Numbered from the stretch's first letter, positions 18,564 to 27,140 are shown. The stretch: 64,000 nucleotides of DNA from Bog-473 sp963750075 (GCA_963750075.1 CAVVPG010000001.1:806001-870000), one strand, 5' to 3'. Translations and numbers: made by a program. Notes: generated from the letters alone by a model not told the origin.

Positions 18564-18581
18564 TAAGCGAATGCTTGCTTA
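18564..18581. promoter_or_regulatory. Candidate TetR operator between divergent amidohydrolase and TetR genes
   Basis: TAAGCGAATGCTTGCTTA: outer arms TAAGC/GCTTA are perfect and inner positions partly symmetric. This AAGC...GCTT layout is familiar from TetR operators, and its position in a divergent promoter region next to a TetR gene supports the assignment. Confidence 0.5.
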
Positions 18582-18651
18582 TCACAGGACGAAGCTAAGG
18601 TGACGCCCATGGCGTGGCACGTCATCCGGGCACCGCGGACGAGGGCGATCG

Positions 18652-19320
18652 ATGGCTAGAGAGGCGACTGCTCCCGGCTCCACCAGGACCGATGGCCCCC
18701 GGCCCCGCCGGTTGAAGGCGGATGCCCGCAGAAGCTCGATCCTCGAGGCGGCCCGGATCGCGTTCAGCAAGACCGGTGATGTGAACGGCACCACCATGAA
18801 GGTCATCGCCGAGCACGGTGGGATCAGCGAGGGCGTCATCTACCGGCATTTCGAGAGCAAGGAGCAGCTGTTCTACGAGGCGGTCGTGGAACCCCTGCGA
18901 GACGCGGTGGACCAGTTGGTCGCCGCCACCGAGGTGGCGGACCAGAAGATGACCGCTGAGCAGAAGCTGCAGTCGATGAACTGGCTCTACCGCGAGCTGA
19001 CCTCGACCCTGCAGGACGTGCTCCCGCTGTTGGGCCTCGTGCTCTTCGGCGATCCGAAAGTCGCCAAGCGCTTCTTCGACGAGCACTTCGCGGTGGCCAT
19101 GAACCGGCTGGCCACCGCCTGGCGCCAGATCCAGGAACGCCACGGTCTCGAGTCCGAGCCCTCCGACATCTCGGCGCGGGCGGTCATGGGGATTGCCCTG
19201 ATGATCGCCCTCGAGAGCCATCACGACAAGGGCTTCGACCGCGGCCGGGCGGTGGCGATCGCGAGCGAGGGCACGCTCACGGGCTTCTTCGCCCACACCC
19301 CGGCTCCCGAGAGCCCCTGA
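18652..19320 (+). CDS. TetR-family regulator
   Basis: 222 residues. DNA-binding domain RSSILEAARIAFSKTGDVNG then MKVIAEHGGISEGVIYRHFESK. The C-terminus resembles TetR_C domains of fatty-acid-type regulators (DVLPLLGLVLFGDPKVAKRFF). First gene of a plus-strand run that continues with a hydrolase 14 bases later and four acyl-CoA-type genes. It probably binds the repeat at 18564-18581 and so controls both the run and the divergent amidohydrolase-mmsA unit. Confidence 0.83.
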   Translation: MAREATAPGSTRTDGPRPRRLKADARRSSILEAARIAFSKTGDVNGTTMKVIAEHGGISEGVIYRHFESKEQLFYEAVVEPLRDAVDQLVAATEVADQKMTAEQKLQSMNWLYRELTSTLQDVLPLLGLVLFGDPKVAKRFFDEHFAVAMNRLATAWRQIQERHGLESEPSDISARAVMGIALMIALESHHDKGFDRGRAVAIASEGTLTGFFAHTPAPESP

Positions 19321-19334
19321 CCTACTGTCGGGCC

Positions 19335-20207
19335 ATGGCGACGGCAACGGTGCACGGGCACACGGTCGGCTACGAGGTGATCGGCCAAGGTCGACCCTGG
19401 GTGATCACGCCGGGCGGTCGCTTCAGCCGCGCCTCCCCCGGGGTCAGGGAGCTCGCCGTGGCACTGGCCGAAGGGGGCAACCGCGTCCTCGTCTGGGACA
19501 GGCCGAACACCGGGGAGTCCGACGTGTGCTTCGAGGGTGAGTCGGAGTCGGCCATGCAGGCCGACGTGCTGGCCGGCCTCCTGAAGGAGCTCGACATGAC
19601 GCCCGCCGTGATCGTCGGGGGGTCGGGCGGGGCCCGGGTGTCGCTGCTGGCCGCCGCCCGGCACCGCGAGGTCGCCGCCGGCATCGCCCTGTGGTGGGTG
19701 AGCGGAGGGACCTACGGTCTGATGACGCTCGGGACGCACTACTGCGGCGGATCGATCGCCGCCGCGTGGCATGGCGGCATGGAGGCGGTCGTCGCATTGG
19801 ACGAGTGGGCCGAGGTCCTCGAGAAGAACCCGTCGAACCGCCAGAGGTTCCTCGCTCAGGACCCCCGCACGTTCGTGGCCACCATGGAGCGGTGGATGGG
19901 CGCCTACTGCGCCCGCCCCGGCGAGCTCGTGCCGGGGCTTCCCGACTCCGAGGCACGCCGCCTCGAGCTCCCCGCGCTGATCTTCCGCAGCGGGACGACG
20001 GACCTCAACCACCGGCGTGAGACGACCGAGCAGCTGGCCGACCTGCTCCCCCACGCCCAGCTGGTGGAGCCCCCCTGGGGCGACGACGAGTGGAACGAGC
20101 GCTCCGCGGCGCGTCCCGGCGGCCGGGGCGAAGGGCTCTTCTCCGGGTGGCCGCAATTGGCCCCGCCGCTGCTGCGCTGGATGGCGGACACCGTGCGCCC
20201 CCGTTGA
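19335..20207 (+). CDS. Alpha/beta-fold hydrolase
   Basis: 290 residues. Canonical early strand-turn VLVWDRPNTGESD, nucleophile elbow GGSGGARVS (Ser near residue 96), and LIFRSGTTDLNHRRETTEQLADLLP before the last strand, where the acid and His are expected. The final catalytic His of most relatives is not obvious (WGDDEWNERS occupies that region), so activity is not certain. Its stop overlaps the TTG start of the next gene. Confidence 0.75.
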   Translation: MATATVHGHTVGYEVIGQGRPWVITPGGRFSRASPGVRELAVALAEGGNRVLVWDRPNTGESDVCFEGESESAMQADVLAGLLKELDMTPAVIVGGSGGARVSLLAAARHREVAAGIALWWVSGGTYGLMTLGTHYCGGSIAAAWHGGMEAVVALDEWAEVLEKNPSNRQRFLAQDPRTFVATMERWMGAYCARPGELVPGLPDSEARRLELPALIFRSGTTDLNHRRETTEQLADLLPHAQLVEPPWGDDEWNERSAARPGGRGEGLFSGWPQLAPPLLRWMADTVRPR

Positions 20208-21553
20208 CCCGCCGACCTCGCACCGAGCCGGGCCGCCGCGCGCCGGGGTCGCCCGCCGAGGACGCGGCCACGCCTCTCCCCTGCCCCTTCACCGTGAGGG
20301 CCCGGTGGGGGGACGAGATGGTCGCCGAGTCCACGGCCGCCCTCCGTCTGGAGCAGCCGGGGCGGCCCCCGTCCCTCTTCCTTCCCATGGAGGACGTCCG
20401 CCTCGAGGCGTTCCGTCCCGAGGAGGGTCCTCGGGACACCGCCACCTTCCCGGTCGAGGGTGGCCTCCGGTGGAGCATCCGGACGGCCCGGCGCCCTCGA
20501 GCCCATGCCGGCTCCGTCTGGGGTCGGCCTGCCCTCAGCAGTGACGGTCGGGACGTGCTGCGCACCTTCGCCGACGCTCCGGCGGCCTCGTGGCTCTCCG
20601 GCCTCGCCACCTTCGACCAGGACCAGGTCGAGCTCGAGCTCGTCGACGCGATGGGGGCGGGTGACCCCCGCGCCGTCACGTTGAAGCGCTTCCCCACGTG
20701 GGGGGACGCCGCACAGCTGATCGACCTGCTCGACGTCCGGCCCGACGGTGCCAACCGCTTCCGCAGCATTGCCCGCGCCAGCCACGTCCGCGCCGTCGTG
20801 GAGGGGAGCCAGATCCTCGGCCAGGCGATCGTGGCCGCCGGCCGCCACGCGCCCGGTCGCCGCGCGGTCTCCGCGCACATGGTCTTCGTGCGGGCGGCCG
20901 ACCCGGCGCGACCGCTGTGCCTCGAGGTCGACGAGCTGAGCGCCGGGCGCACCTTCAGCGCACTGGGGATCGACGTGAGCCAGGGAGAACGGCGCTGCGC
21001 CAGCGGGACGTTCCTGCTCGACGTGACGACGGCCGATCTCGTCCGGCACGCGGTGTCGCCCCCCGGCGTGCCGGGGCCCTACGAGTGCGAGGCCTACGAC
21101 ATGGCGGTCACCGGGCGGGATGTCCGCGTCGCCGGCGGTGCGTACACGGACGACCCCGAGGCGCCCGTCGGCCCGCCGGTCCTCGACGCGTGGGTGCGCT
21201 TCCGTGAGGTCCCCGACGACCCGGTCCTGCATGCCGGCCTGTTGGCCCAGTTCACCGGCCACATGTCGATTGCCGCCGCCCTGCGCCCGCACCACGGGGT
21301 GGGTCAGCGCGACACGCACCGCACGATCTCGAGCGCGATCAACGCCATCGGGCTGTCCCTGCACGCCGACGTCAGAGCAGACCGGTGGATGCTCTATCAC
21401 CACGAATCGACGTTTGCCGGCGACGGCATGACGCACTCGGCGTGCCGCGTGCACGACGAGGAGGGCCGCCTCCTCGCCTCGTTCTCGGTGGATGCGATGG
21501 TGCGCGGCTTCCAAGGCGGGACCGCACCGTCCGACGACCGGAGCGCACTGTGA
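20204..21553 (+). CDS. DUF427-acyl-CoA thioesterase II fusion
   Basis: About 449 residues from a TTG overlapping the hydrolase stop (TTGA); a GTG at 20294 is the alternative. Residues about 30-150 resemble a DUF427 unit (ARWGDEMVAESTAALRLEQP, then LPMEDVRLEAFRP). The rest is a double-hotdog TesB-type thioesterase: FRSIARASHVRAVVEGSQILGQAIVAAGR, and a second hotdog with ALRPHHGVGQRDTHRTISSAINAIGLSLHADV and WMLYHHESTFAGDGMTHSACRVHDEEGRLLAS. TesB proteins hydrolyse acyl-CoA in the cytoplasm. The N-terminal DUF427 fusion is the oddity; the next gene is a free-standing DUF427 protein. Confidence 0.78.
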   Translation: MTRRPRTEPGRRAPGSPAEDAATPLPCPFTVRARWGDEMVAESTAALRLEQPGRPPSLFLPMEDVRLEAFRPEEGPRDTATFPVEGGLRWSIRTARRPRAHAGSVWGRPALSSDGRDVLRTFADAPAASWLSGLATFDQDQVELELVDAMGAGDPRAVTLKRFPTWGDAAQLIDLLDVRPDGANRFRSIARASHVRAVVEGSQILGQAIVAAGRHAPGRRAVSAHMVFVRAADPARPLCLEVDELSAGRTFSALGIDVSQGERRCASGTFLLDVTTADLVRHAVSPPGVPGPYECEAYDMAVTGRDVRVAGGAYTDDPEAPVGPPVLDAWVRFREVPDDPVLHAGLLAQFTGHMSIAAALRPHHGVGQRDTHRTISSAINAIGLSLHADVRADRWMLYHHESTFAGDGMTHSACRVHDEEGRLLASFSVDAMVRGFQGGTAPSDDRSAL

Positions 21554-22254
21554 GCCTCTCCACGGGGCGGGGCCCCTTGAGTGCCAACCGTGCCGGTCGC
21601 TTCAACAAGGCCGTCCCCGGCGACCTGGTGTACGTGGAGCCGTTCCCCCGCCGGGTGCGCGGCGTGACGGCCGGGGCGGTCGTCCTGGACAGTGAACGGG
21701 TCCTGCTGGTGCATCGTCAGGGTCACCCGCCGGCATACGCCTTCCCGGCGCGAGATGCGAACGGGCTTCGCCACGAGCCCGAGCCCGAAGCCACCGGCTA
21801 CGTCCGCGTCGCGTGGGATGCCGTCGACGAGTGGTACGAGGAGGAGGAGCAGGTCTTCATGCACCCGCGGAACCCCTACCACCGGGTGGACTGCGTCCCC
21901 ACCGCCCGGCGGCTGCGGGTCGAGGCCTTCGGCGACCTGCTCGTGGACAGCACGGCGACCGTCGGCGTGTACGAGACCTCGCTCGCCCCTCGTCTCTACG
22001 TCGGCCGGGACGAGCTGCGCATGGATGTCCTGCGGCCCAGCACGACCACGACCTACTGCCCGTACAAGGGCACGGCCACCTACTGGTCCGCGCAAAGGGG
22101 TGACGAGAGCCTGATGGACGTCGCGTGGTCCTACGAGGCACCGAACGCCGAGTGCCAGACCATCCGGGGTCTCCTGTGCTTCGACGAGACCGCCATCGCC
22201 GTGCGGACGGAATTGCCCGCTTGGCCCGGTCCGACCGAGACTCTCGACGCGTGA
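21550..22254 (+). CDS. DUF427-domain protein (two repeats)
   Basis: 234 residues, GTG start with GTGA overlap to the preceding stop. The second half has the full DUF427 signature: RRLRVEAFGDLLVDST, YVGRDELRMDVL, and TYCPYKGTATYWS. The first half (GVTAGAVVLDSERVLLVHRQG ... DEWYEEEEQVFMHPRNPYHRVDC) is a more diverged copy. DUF427 has a beta-rich fold of unknown function. Tight coupling to a thioesterase that carries its own DUF427 unit suggests a role in acyl-CoA handling, which is inference. Confidence 0.78.
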   Translation: MSLSTGRGPLSANRAGRFNKAVPGDLVYVEPFPRRVRGVTAGAVVLDSERVLLVHRQGHPPAYAFPARDANGLRHEPEPEATGYVRVAWDAVDEWYEEEEQVFMHPRNPYHRVDCVPTARRLRVEAFGDLLVDSTATVGVYETSLAPRLYVGRDELRMDVLRPSTTTTYCPYKGTATYWSAQRGDESLMDVAWSYEAPNAECQTIRGLLCFDETAIAVRTELPAWPGPTETLDA

Positions 22255-23018
22255 ACACCAGCCCTTCCTCCCAGCACATCCTGAGCGAGCTCGGGTTCTC
22301 GGTGACGCAGGCCGGCGACGGCCTGGAGGGCACGGCGCGCATCGTCCCCGAGTTGTGCGTCCCCGGCACGCCCCGGTTGCGCACGTCGCTTCTCGCCACG
22401 TGGACCGATCACCTCTCCGGGCTTCTCGCCGTGATGCTCATGGCGCCGCTGGTGCCGGTCACGCTCGAGCTCGACGTGCACCTGTTCGCGCCGGCGCCCG
22501 GCTCGGGCACGATTCGCTGCACCGGCCGGACCCTCAAGGCGGGCCGGTCGGTGTTCCTGGCCAGCGTCGACGTCACCGCCGAGGACGGTTCGCCGATCGC
22601 CGTCGGCGGTGGCTCGTTCATGACGGCGCCCGATCCCAGCCTTCGCCTCCCGGAGAAGATCAGCCTCGGCGGCCCTCCACCCCGGCTGACGCTGGACGTC
22701 CCCTTGGCCCAGCGGGCCCGCTGCGAGCGTCAGGAGCCCGGCGTCGCCGTGCTGCCCCGCTCACACGACGGGCTCAATTCCTCCAACACGGTCAACGGGG
22801 GATTGATCGCCCTCACCGCCGAGGAGGCTCTCCTGTCGCTGGTGCCTCCCGGGACGACGCTCTCGTCGCTCAGCCTCCGGTACCTGCGGCCGGTCCGCGT
22901 CGGCCCGGCGGTCGCCACGGCACGGAACACGTCGGGTCTCGGGCAGGTGGAGGTGCGCGACGCCGGGGCCGAGGACCGCTTGTCCGTGCTGGCCACGGCC
23001 CGTTTCTTCGACGGCTGA
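22251..23018 (+). CDS. Hotdog-fold acyl-CoA thioesterase/PaaI-like protein
   Basis: 255 residues from a GTG overlapping the DUF427 stop. Two hotdog units can be traced: LRTSLLATWTDHLSGLLAVM with VTLELDVHLFAPAPGSGTIRC, and HDGLNSSNTVNGGLIALTAEEALLSL with LSLRYLRPVRVGPAVATARN. The second contains the N-S-x-T-V-N-G-G type active-site helix of PaaI/YbgC-like thioesterases. Placed between a TesB fusion and an enoyl-CoA hydratase. Confidence 0.72.
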   Translation: MNTSPSSQHILSELGFSVTQAGDGLEGTARIVPELCVPGTPRLRTSLLATWTDHLSGLLAVMLMAPLVPVTLELDVHLFAPAPGSGTIRCTGRTLKAGRSVFLASVDVTAEDGSPIAVGGGSFMTAPDPSLRLPEKISLGGPPPRLTLDVPLAQRARCERQEPGVAVLPRSHDGLNSSNTVNGGLIALTAEEALLSLVPPGTTLSSLSLRYLRPVRVGPAVATARNTSGLGQVEVRDAGAEDRLSVLATARFFDG

Positions 23019-23027
23019 GCCGAGTCC

Positions 23028-23762
23028 GTGGACGGTCGGGTCGCCGAGGTGGTGGTGCGCGACGACGGCAGGGTGCGCATCGTGACCCTCAACCGGCCGG
23101 ATCGGCTGAACGCATTCACGGCGGCCTCGTACCGTCGCCTGGCCGAGACGCTCGACGAGGCGGACGCCGCCGGCGGGGTCTCGGTGGTGCTGCTGGAGGG
23201 TGCCGGCCGGGGCTTCTCGAGCGGTGTCGACCTGACGGCGGTCGCCGAGGACGGCGCCGCGCTGTCGGAGCTCTTCGACGACCTCCTCGAGTCCCTGCTC
23301 CGCTTCTCCAAGCCCTTGCTCGCCGCCGTGCACGGCGTCGCCATCGGCTTCGGTGCGACCGTGCTGCTCCACTGCGACCTGGTGCTGGTGGCCGACACGG
23401 CGCGGCTGCGACTCCCCTTCACCGCGCTCGGGACCACGCCCGAGGCGGCGAGCAGCGCGCTGCTCCCTCGGATGGTCGGGTTGCAGAGAGCCGCCGACCT
23501 TCTCCTCACGTCGCGCTGGTTCACGGGCGCGGAGGCCGCGGGGATGGGTTTGGCGGCCCGCAGCCACCCAGAAGAGTCCCTGCACGCCGAGGCGCGAGCA
23601 CTGGCGCAGGCGCTCACGGAGCTGCCGGACGCTGCGCTGGCCACCGCCAAACGGCTCCTGCGGGAGGGCACGGCCGACTTGGCGCGGGAGGCGCTCGGTC
23701 GGGAGAGAGCCGCAGCCCGTTCGCTGCACGACCAGCTGGGACCTTTGGGCTACGGGGACTGA
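23028..23762 (+). CDS. Enoyl-CoA hydratase/isomerase family protein
   Basis: 244 residues, GTG start. Crotonase pattern: RIVTLNRPDRLNAFT, oxyanion hole one at GAGRGFSSGVDLTAV, oxyanion hole two at AVHGVAIGFGATVLLHCDLVLVAD. The position of the first catalytic Glu in classical hydratases is filled by ALGTTPEAASS, so one Glu (in TPEA) may remain. Last gene of the 18.65-23.76 kb acyl-CoA run; convergent with MarR ten bases away. Confidence 0.85.
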   Translation: MDGRVAEVVVRDDGRVRIVTLNRPDRLNAFTAASYRRLAETLDEADAAGGVSVVLLEGAGRGFSSGVDLTAVAEDGAALSELFDDLLESLLRFSKPLLAAVHGVAIGFGATVLLHCDLVLVADTARLRLPFTALGTTPEAASSALLPRMVGLQRAADLLLTSRWFTGAEAAGMGLAARSHPEESLHAEARALAQALTELPDAALATAKRLLREGTADLAREALGRERAAARSLHDQLGPLGYGD

Positions 23763-23772
23763 CGCGCGCCGG

Positions 23773-24213
23773 CTACCTCTCGGGAAGGTGGTCCTGCAGG
23801 GCCTTGACGAGCAGACGCCGGAACGTCACCCGCTCCGAGTCGCTCAGGCCACCGAGGATCTCGTCCTCGATGCTCCCCTGCGCCACTTCCGCCCGCTCCA
23901 GCGCCTCGAGGCCGGCGTCGGTGATGTCGACGATGTGGCGCCGGCGATCGGTCGGGTCCCGCCGGCGCTCCACGTAGTCGAGGTCCTCGAGGTCGTTGAG
24001 CACGAGGACACCGGTGTTGGAGTCCATCGAGAGTTGCTCGGTCATCACCTGCTGCGATGCGCTCGGGTGGTCGCGCAGATAGGCCAGCACCACCATGTTC
24101 TTCAGGTTCATCCCGACCAGGTCGACCGAGCTGCGCAGGAAGACGGCGCGGGCCAACCGGGTCAGCAGGACGATCGTGCCCGTCGTCGTGGTCGTCACGC
24201 TCCGGGCGGTCAC
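23773..24213 (-). CDS. MarR-family regulator
   Basis: 146 residues, GTG start. Winged helix: LKNMVVLAYLRDHPSASQQVMTEQLSMDSNTGVLVLNDLEDLDYVERRRDPTDRRRHIVDIT shows the recognition helix and the wing DPTDRRRH. Divergent from a DHA2 efflux transporter across 76 bases that carry a 7-bp inverted repeat covering the transporter start, the normal arrangement for a MarR-controlled drug pump. Confidence 0.88.
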   Translation of the reverse strand: MTARSVTTTTTGTIVLLTRLARAVFLRSSVDLVGMNLKNMVVLAYLRDHPSASQQVMTEQLSMDSNTGVLVLNDLEDLDYVERRRDPTDRRRHIVDITDAGLEALERAEVAQGSIEDEILGGLSDSERVTFRRLLVKALQDHLPER

Positions 24214-24271
24214 GACCCGGATCCTGCCATGACCCCCACGGCCGGCGGCGCGTGCAATTCCATCACCCCTC

Positions 24272-24298
24272 TATGATAGTCCCGAGATCATGACTATC
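24272..24298. promoter_or_regulatory. MarR operator overlapping the efflux gene start
   Basis: GATAGTC (24275-24281) and GACTATC (24292-24298) are perfect inverted arms ten bases apart, spanning the ATG at 24290. TATGAT (24272-24277) is a good -10 hexamer whose start point would fall within a few bases of the ATG, so the efflux mRNA may be nearly leaderless. No -35 match was found at the usual spacing. Confidence 0.5.
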
Positions 24299-25810
24299 CC
24301 CGACACCGGAACGATCAGCCCGCCGCGGCCGGGTGCCGGCGACCCCGCCGGCGACCGCCGGCGCTGGATTGCCCTGGTCGTGGTCTGCCTGGCCATGTTC
24401 ATGAACGCCCTCGACGGCTCCATCGTCAACGTGGCGCTCCCCGACATCCAGCGCAGCCTGCACTTCACCCAGTCCGGCTTGACCTGGGTCGTCGACGCCT
24501 ACCTCATCAGCTTCGGCAGCTTCCTCCTCATGGCGGGACGCCTGGGCGATCTCATCGGCCGCAAGAAGGTGTTCCTGGCGGGGGTCGCACTGTTCACGCT
24601 TGCGTCGATCGCCTGCGGCTCGGCCGACAGCCAGGCGATGCTGGTGGCAGCGCGCTTCGTGCAGGGCATCGGCGGGGCGCTGTCCTCCAGCGTCATCGTC
24701 GCCATCATCGTGACCGAGTTCCCCAGCCCGGTCGAGCGGGCGAAGGCGATGAGCGCCTACGTCTTCGTCGCCGTCGGCGGCGGCTCCATCGGGCTCCTCG
24801 CGGGCGGGGTGCTGACGCAGGCGCTCAGCTGGCACTGGATCTTCTTCGTGAATGTGCCGATCGGCATCGCCACGCTGATCCTGGGCCGCATCCTGGTGGT
24901 GGAGAACATCGGCCTGGGCATCAAACAGGGCGTCGACGTGGTCGGGTCGGTACTGGTGACGCTGTCGCTGATGGTCGGCATCTACGGCATCGTGACCGCG
25001 TCGAGCGACGGCTGGGTCTCGGCGCACACGCTCGGCATCCTCGCCGTCGCCGTGCTCCTGTTCGTCTCCTTCATCGTCCTCGAATCGAGGCTGGCCAACC
25101 CGATCATGCCGCTGCGGATCCTGAAGCTGCGCACCTTGACCGGGTCGAGCGTCATCCGGGGTCTGTTGGCCACGGGAATGTTCTCGACCTTCTTCATCGG
25201 CGCCCTCTACCTCGAACACGTGCTCGGGTACAGCCCGATCAAGACCGGCCTGGCCTTCATGCCGGCGACCGCGGGCATGGCGACCATGTCGGCCGGCCTG
25301 ACGGCGCGCCTCGTCAACCGGTTCGGCCACAAGGTGATGTACCCGGCCATGCTCCTCGCTGCGGGCGGCTTGGTCCTGCTTGCCTCTGCCGGCCAGGGTG
25401 CGTCCTACTTCCCGACGCTCTTCTTCGCCTTCCTGATGCTGGGCGTGGGTGCGGGCGCCTCCTTCATGCCGCTGTTGCAGATCGGAATGTCCGAGATCCC
25501 CAATGCCGACGCCGGCCTCGGCTCGGGCATCGTCAACGTGTCCCAGCAGATGGCGGCAGCCGTGGGCCTGGCCGTGCTGAGCACCATCGCGACCAACCAC
25601 ACCAAGTCCCTGCTCGCGCAGGGCCACGCGCTGATCGGCTCCCTGACCGCCGGCTACCAGTTGGCCCTGCTCATCGCGGCGGCGTGCGTCCTGGCCGGCC
25701 TGGCCCTCGCGCCGTTCCTCCTCCGGACCGACGAGTCGGCCGAGGAAGAGGAGGCCCGCATCGCCGAGAACATGGCCAACCCGGAGACCTACGAGCATCT
25801 CGTCCTGTAG
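24290..25810 (+). CDS. DHA2-family MFS drug-efflux transporter
   Basis: 506 residues with 14 hydrophobic segments. DHA2 markers: MFMNALDGSIVNVALPDIQRSL in TM1 (motif D1), MAGRLGDLIGRKKVF (motif A loop), FVQGIGGALSSS (motif B), and GLLAGGVLTQALSWHWIFFVNVPIG (motif C). A 20-residue acidic tail (ESAEEEEARIAEN) ends the protein. A proton-driven multidrug exporter in the cytoplasmic membrane by family; controlled by the divergent MarR. Confidence 0.92.
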   Translation: MTIPDTGTISPPRPGAGDPAGDRRRWIALVVVCLAMFMNALDGSIVNVALPDIQRSLHFTQSGLTWVVDAYLISFGSFLLMAGRLGDLIGRKKVFLAGVALFTLASIACGSADSQAMLVAARFVQGIGGALSSSVIVAIIVTEFPSPVERAKAMSAYVFVAVGGGSIGLLAGGVLTQALSWHWIFFVNVPIGIATLILGRILVVENIGLGIKQGVDVVGSVLVTLSLMVGIYGIVTASSDGWVSAHTLGILAVAVLLFVSFIVLESRLANPIMPLRILKLRTLTGSSVIRGLLATGMFSTFFIGALYLEHVLGYSPIKTGLAFMPATAGMATMSAGLTARLVNRFGHKVMYPAMLLAAGGLVLLASAGQGASYFPTLFFAFLMLGVGAGASFMPLLQIGMSEIPNADAGLGSGIVNVSQQMAAAVGLAVLSTIATNHTKSLLAQGHALIGSLTAGYQLALLIAAACVLAGLALAPFLLRTDESAEEEEARIAENMANPETYEHLVL

Positions 25811-25836
25811 GAGGTCCCGTCGCGACGGGACCTCCT
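25809..25836 (+). terminator. 28-bp perfect palindrome at the end of the efflux gene
   Basis: AGGAGGTCCCGTCG and its exact complement CGACGGGACCTCCT meet with no spacer; the palindrome begins inside the TAG stop codon. As RNA it would form a roughly 12-bp GC-rich hairpin. There is no U-run after it, so it is a non-canonical terminator candidate. A second reading is that it hides the GGAGGT sequence from translation of the next gene (GTG 25851). Confidence 0.55.
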
Positions 25837-25850
25837 GCTAGACATCCGGC

Positions 25851-27083
25851 GTGCCCGCGAGCTTGGAGGACCGGTGCTCGGCGCTGTTCCGCGACCACCG
25901 GGTCGAAGCGTTCGGCGGAGCGTTCCACGTGCCCGACCGCGACAGCTACCCCGCTCTCTTCTCCTGGGACAGCGGGTACCACGCCCTGTCGCTCCTCCAT
26001 CTCGATCCCGACGCCGCGGTGGAGGAGCTCACCACGCTGTACCGGGCCAACCGGCTGCCCGACGGATTGTTGTCCCATCAGCGCTATGTCCCCGGGGCCG
26101 AGGAGCACCAGCACTTCATCGAGGGGCTGTTCGGGCCCATGTTCGACGGGGATCGCACGCCCTTCGTGGATCCTCCCACCGCCGCCTTCGCCGCAGCCCG
26201 CCTGTCGCAACTTCTCGGAGCGCTGGCCGACCACCTGTTGGACGGGGCCGTGTCCCATCTGCGCGCCTTGGCGCGCCGGCGATCGGTGGGGGGCGGGTCC
26301 CTGCCGGCCGTGCTGCACCCGTTCGAGACCGGGACCGAGGGGAGTGCGCTCATGCGCAGCCTGCTCCCCGGGGACCTGGGCGCCTCCCTCACGCGGCTCA
26401 AGGAGCTCACCCTCTCCGGTCGCGCCAGCGACATGGCGCCCGAGGCGGCCCTCGCGGCGGGCCATGGCTTCGTCGTCTACGACCCGACCGTGTGCGGGTG
26501 GTACCTCTTGGCCCTCGAGGAGGTGGCCGCCGCCTGCTCGGCCCGGGGCCGCGACGCGGAGGCGAAGGAGGCCGCGGCCGTGGCCGAGGCCGTGGCCGCG
26601 GACGTCCGCGCGCTGCTCTGGTGGGACGAGGGACGCATCTTCGTCGCGTATGACCTCACCCGCTCCGTGCAGCTGCACGGCATCGGGGCCATGGGCCTGA
26701 TCCCGGCCGCGAGCCGCGCGCTGGCGGACGCGGGCCTGTCGCGATTGGTCGCAGAGCGCCACCTCCATCCGGGGGGGCCGATGTGGGGCCCCCGCGGCTT
26801 CGCCGCCGGCACCATCGCCCCGGGCGGCGGCGTCGGGGCGTACGTGCAGTGGGACGGCAACGCAACGTGGGGCGCGACGGCCTACTGGGCCTACCTGCTA
26901 GCGGCCCGCCTCGGCTTGTGGGCAGAGGCCCGCCGCCTACGCGACCAGATGGCGGGCCTGATCGACGCGCACGGCTTCCGGGAGTTCTACGACGCGCTGA
27001 CCGGCCAGCCCGGCGGTGCGGGCGACCGGTCCGGCTTCACCTGGCCCGCCCTGATCCTGGACATGGTGCTCCCGCCCCGGTAG
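25851..27083 (+). CDS. (Alpha/alpha)6-barrel glycosidase-like protein (GH63/trehalase-like)
   Basis: 410 residues, GTG start. No exact family is claimed. The N-terminal YPALFSWDSGYHALSLLHLDPDAAVEELTTL ... LPDGLLSHQRYV and the C-terminal FREFYDALTGQPGG ... GFTWPALILDMV match the pattern of six-hairpin glycosidases (GH63, GH37, mannosylglycerate hydrolase), where W-D-S-G/A and E-x-Y segments line the active site. WDS near residue 40 and FREFYD near residue 380 fit these positions. No signal peptide, so cytoplasmic. It stands alone between an efflux pump and a MarR gene; compatible-solute or trehalose-like sugar hydrolysis is a guess. Confidence 0.65.
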   Translation: MPASLEDRCSALFRDHRVEAFGGAFHVPDRDSYPALFSWDSGYHALSLLHLDPDAAVEELTTLYRANRLPDGLLSHQRYVPGAEEHQHFIEGLFGPMFDGDRTPFVDPPTAAFAAARLSQLLGALADHLLDGAVSHLRALARRRSVGGGSLPAVLHPFETGTEGSALMRSLLPGDLGASLTRLKELTLSGRASDMAPEAALAAGHGFVVYDPTVCGWYLLALEEVAAACSARGRDAEAKEAAAVAEAVAADVRALLWWDEGRIFVAYDLTRSVQLHGIGAMGLIPAASRALADAGLSRLVAERHLHPGGPMWGPRGFAAGTIAPGGGVGAYVQWDGNATWGATAYWAYLLAARLGLWAEARRLRDQMAGLIDAHGFREFYDALTGQPGGAGDRSGFTWPALILDMVLPPR

Positions 27084-27140
27084 TCCCCGCCTCGGGGGTC
27101 GTCACTTCGTGGCCGAGGAGGAGGAGAGGCCGGACCGGTC

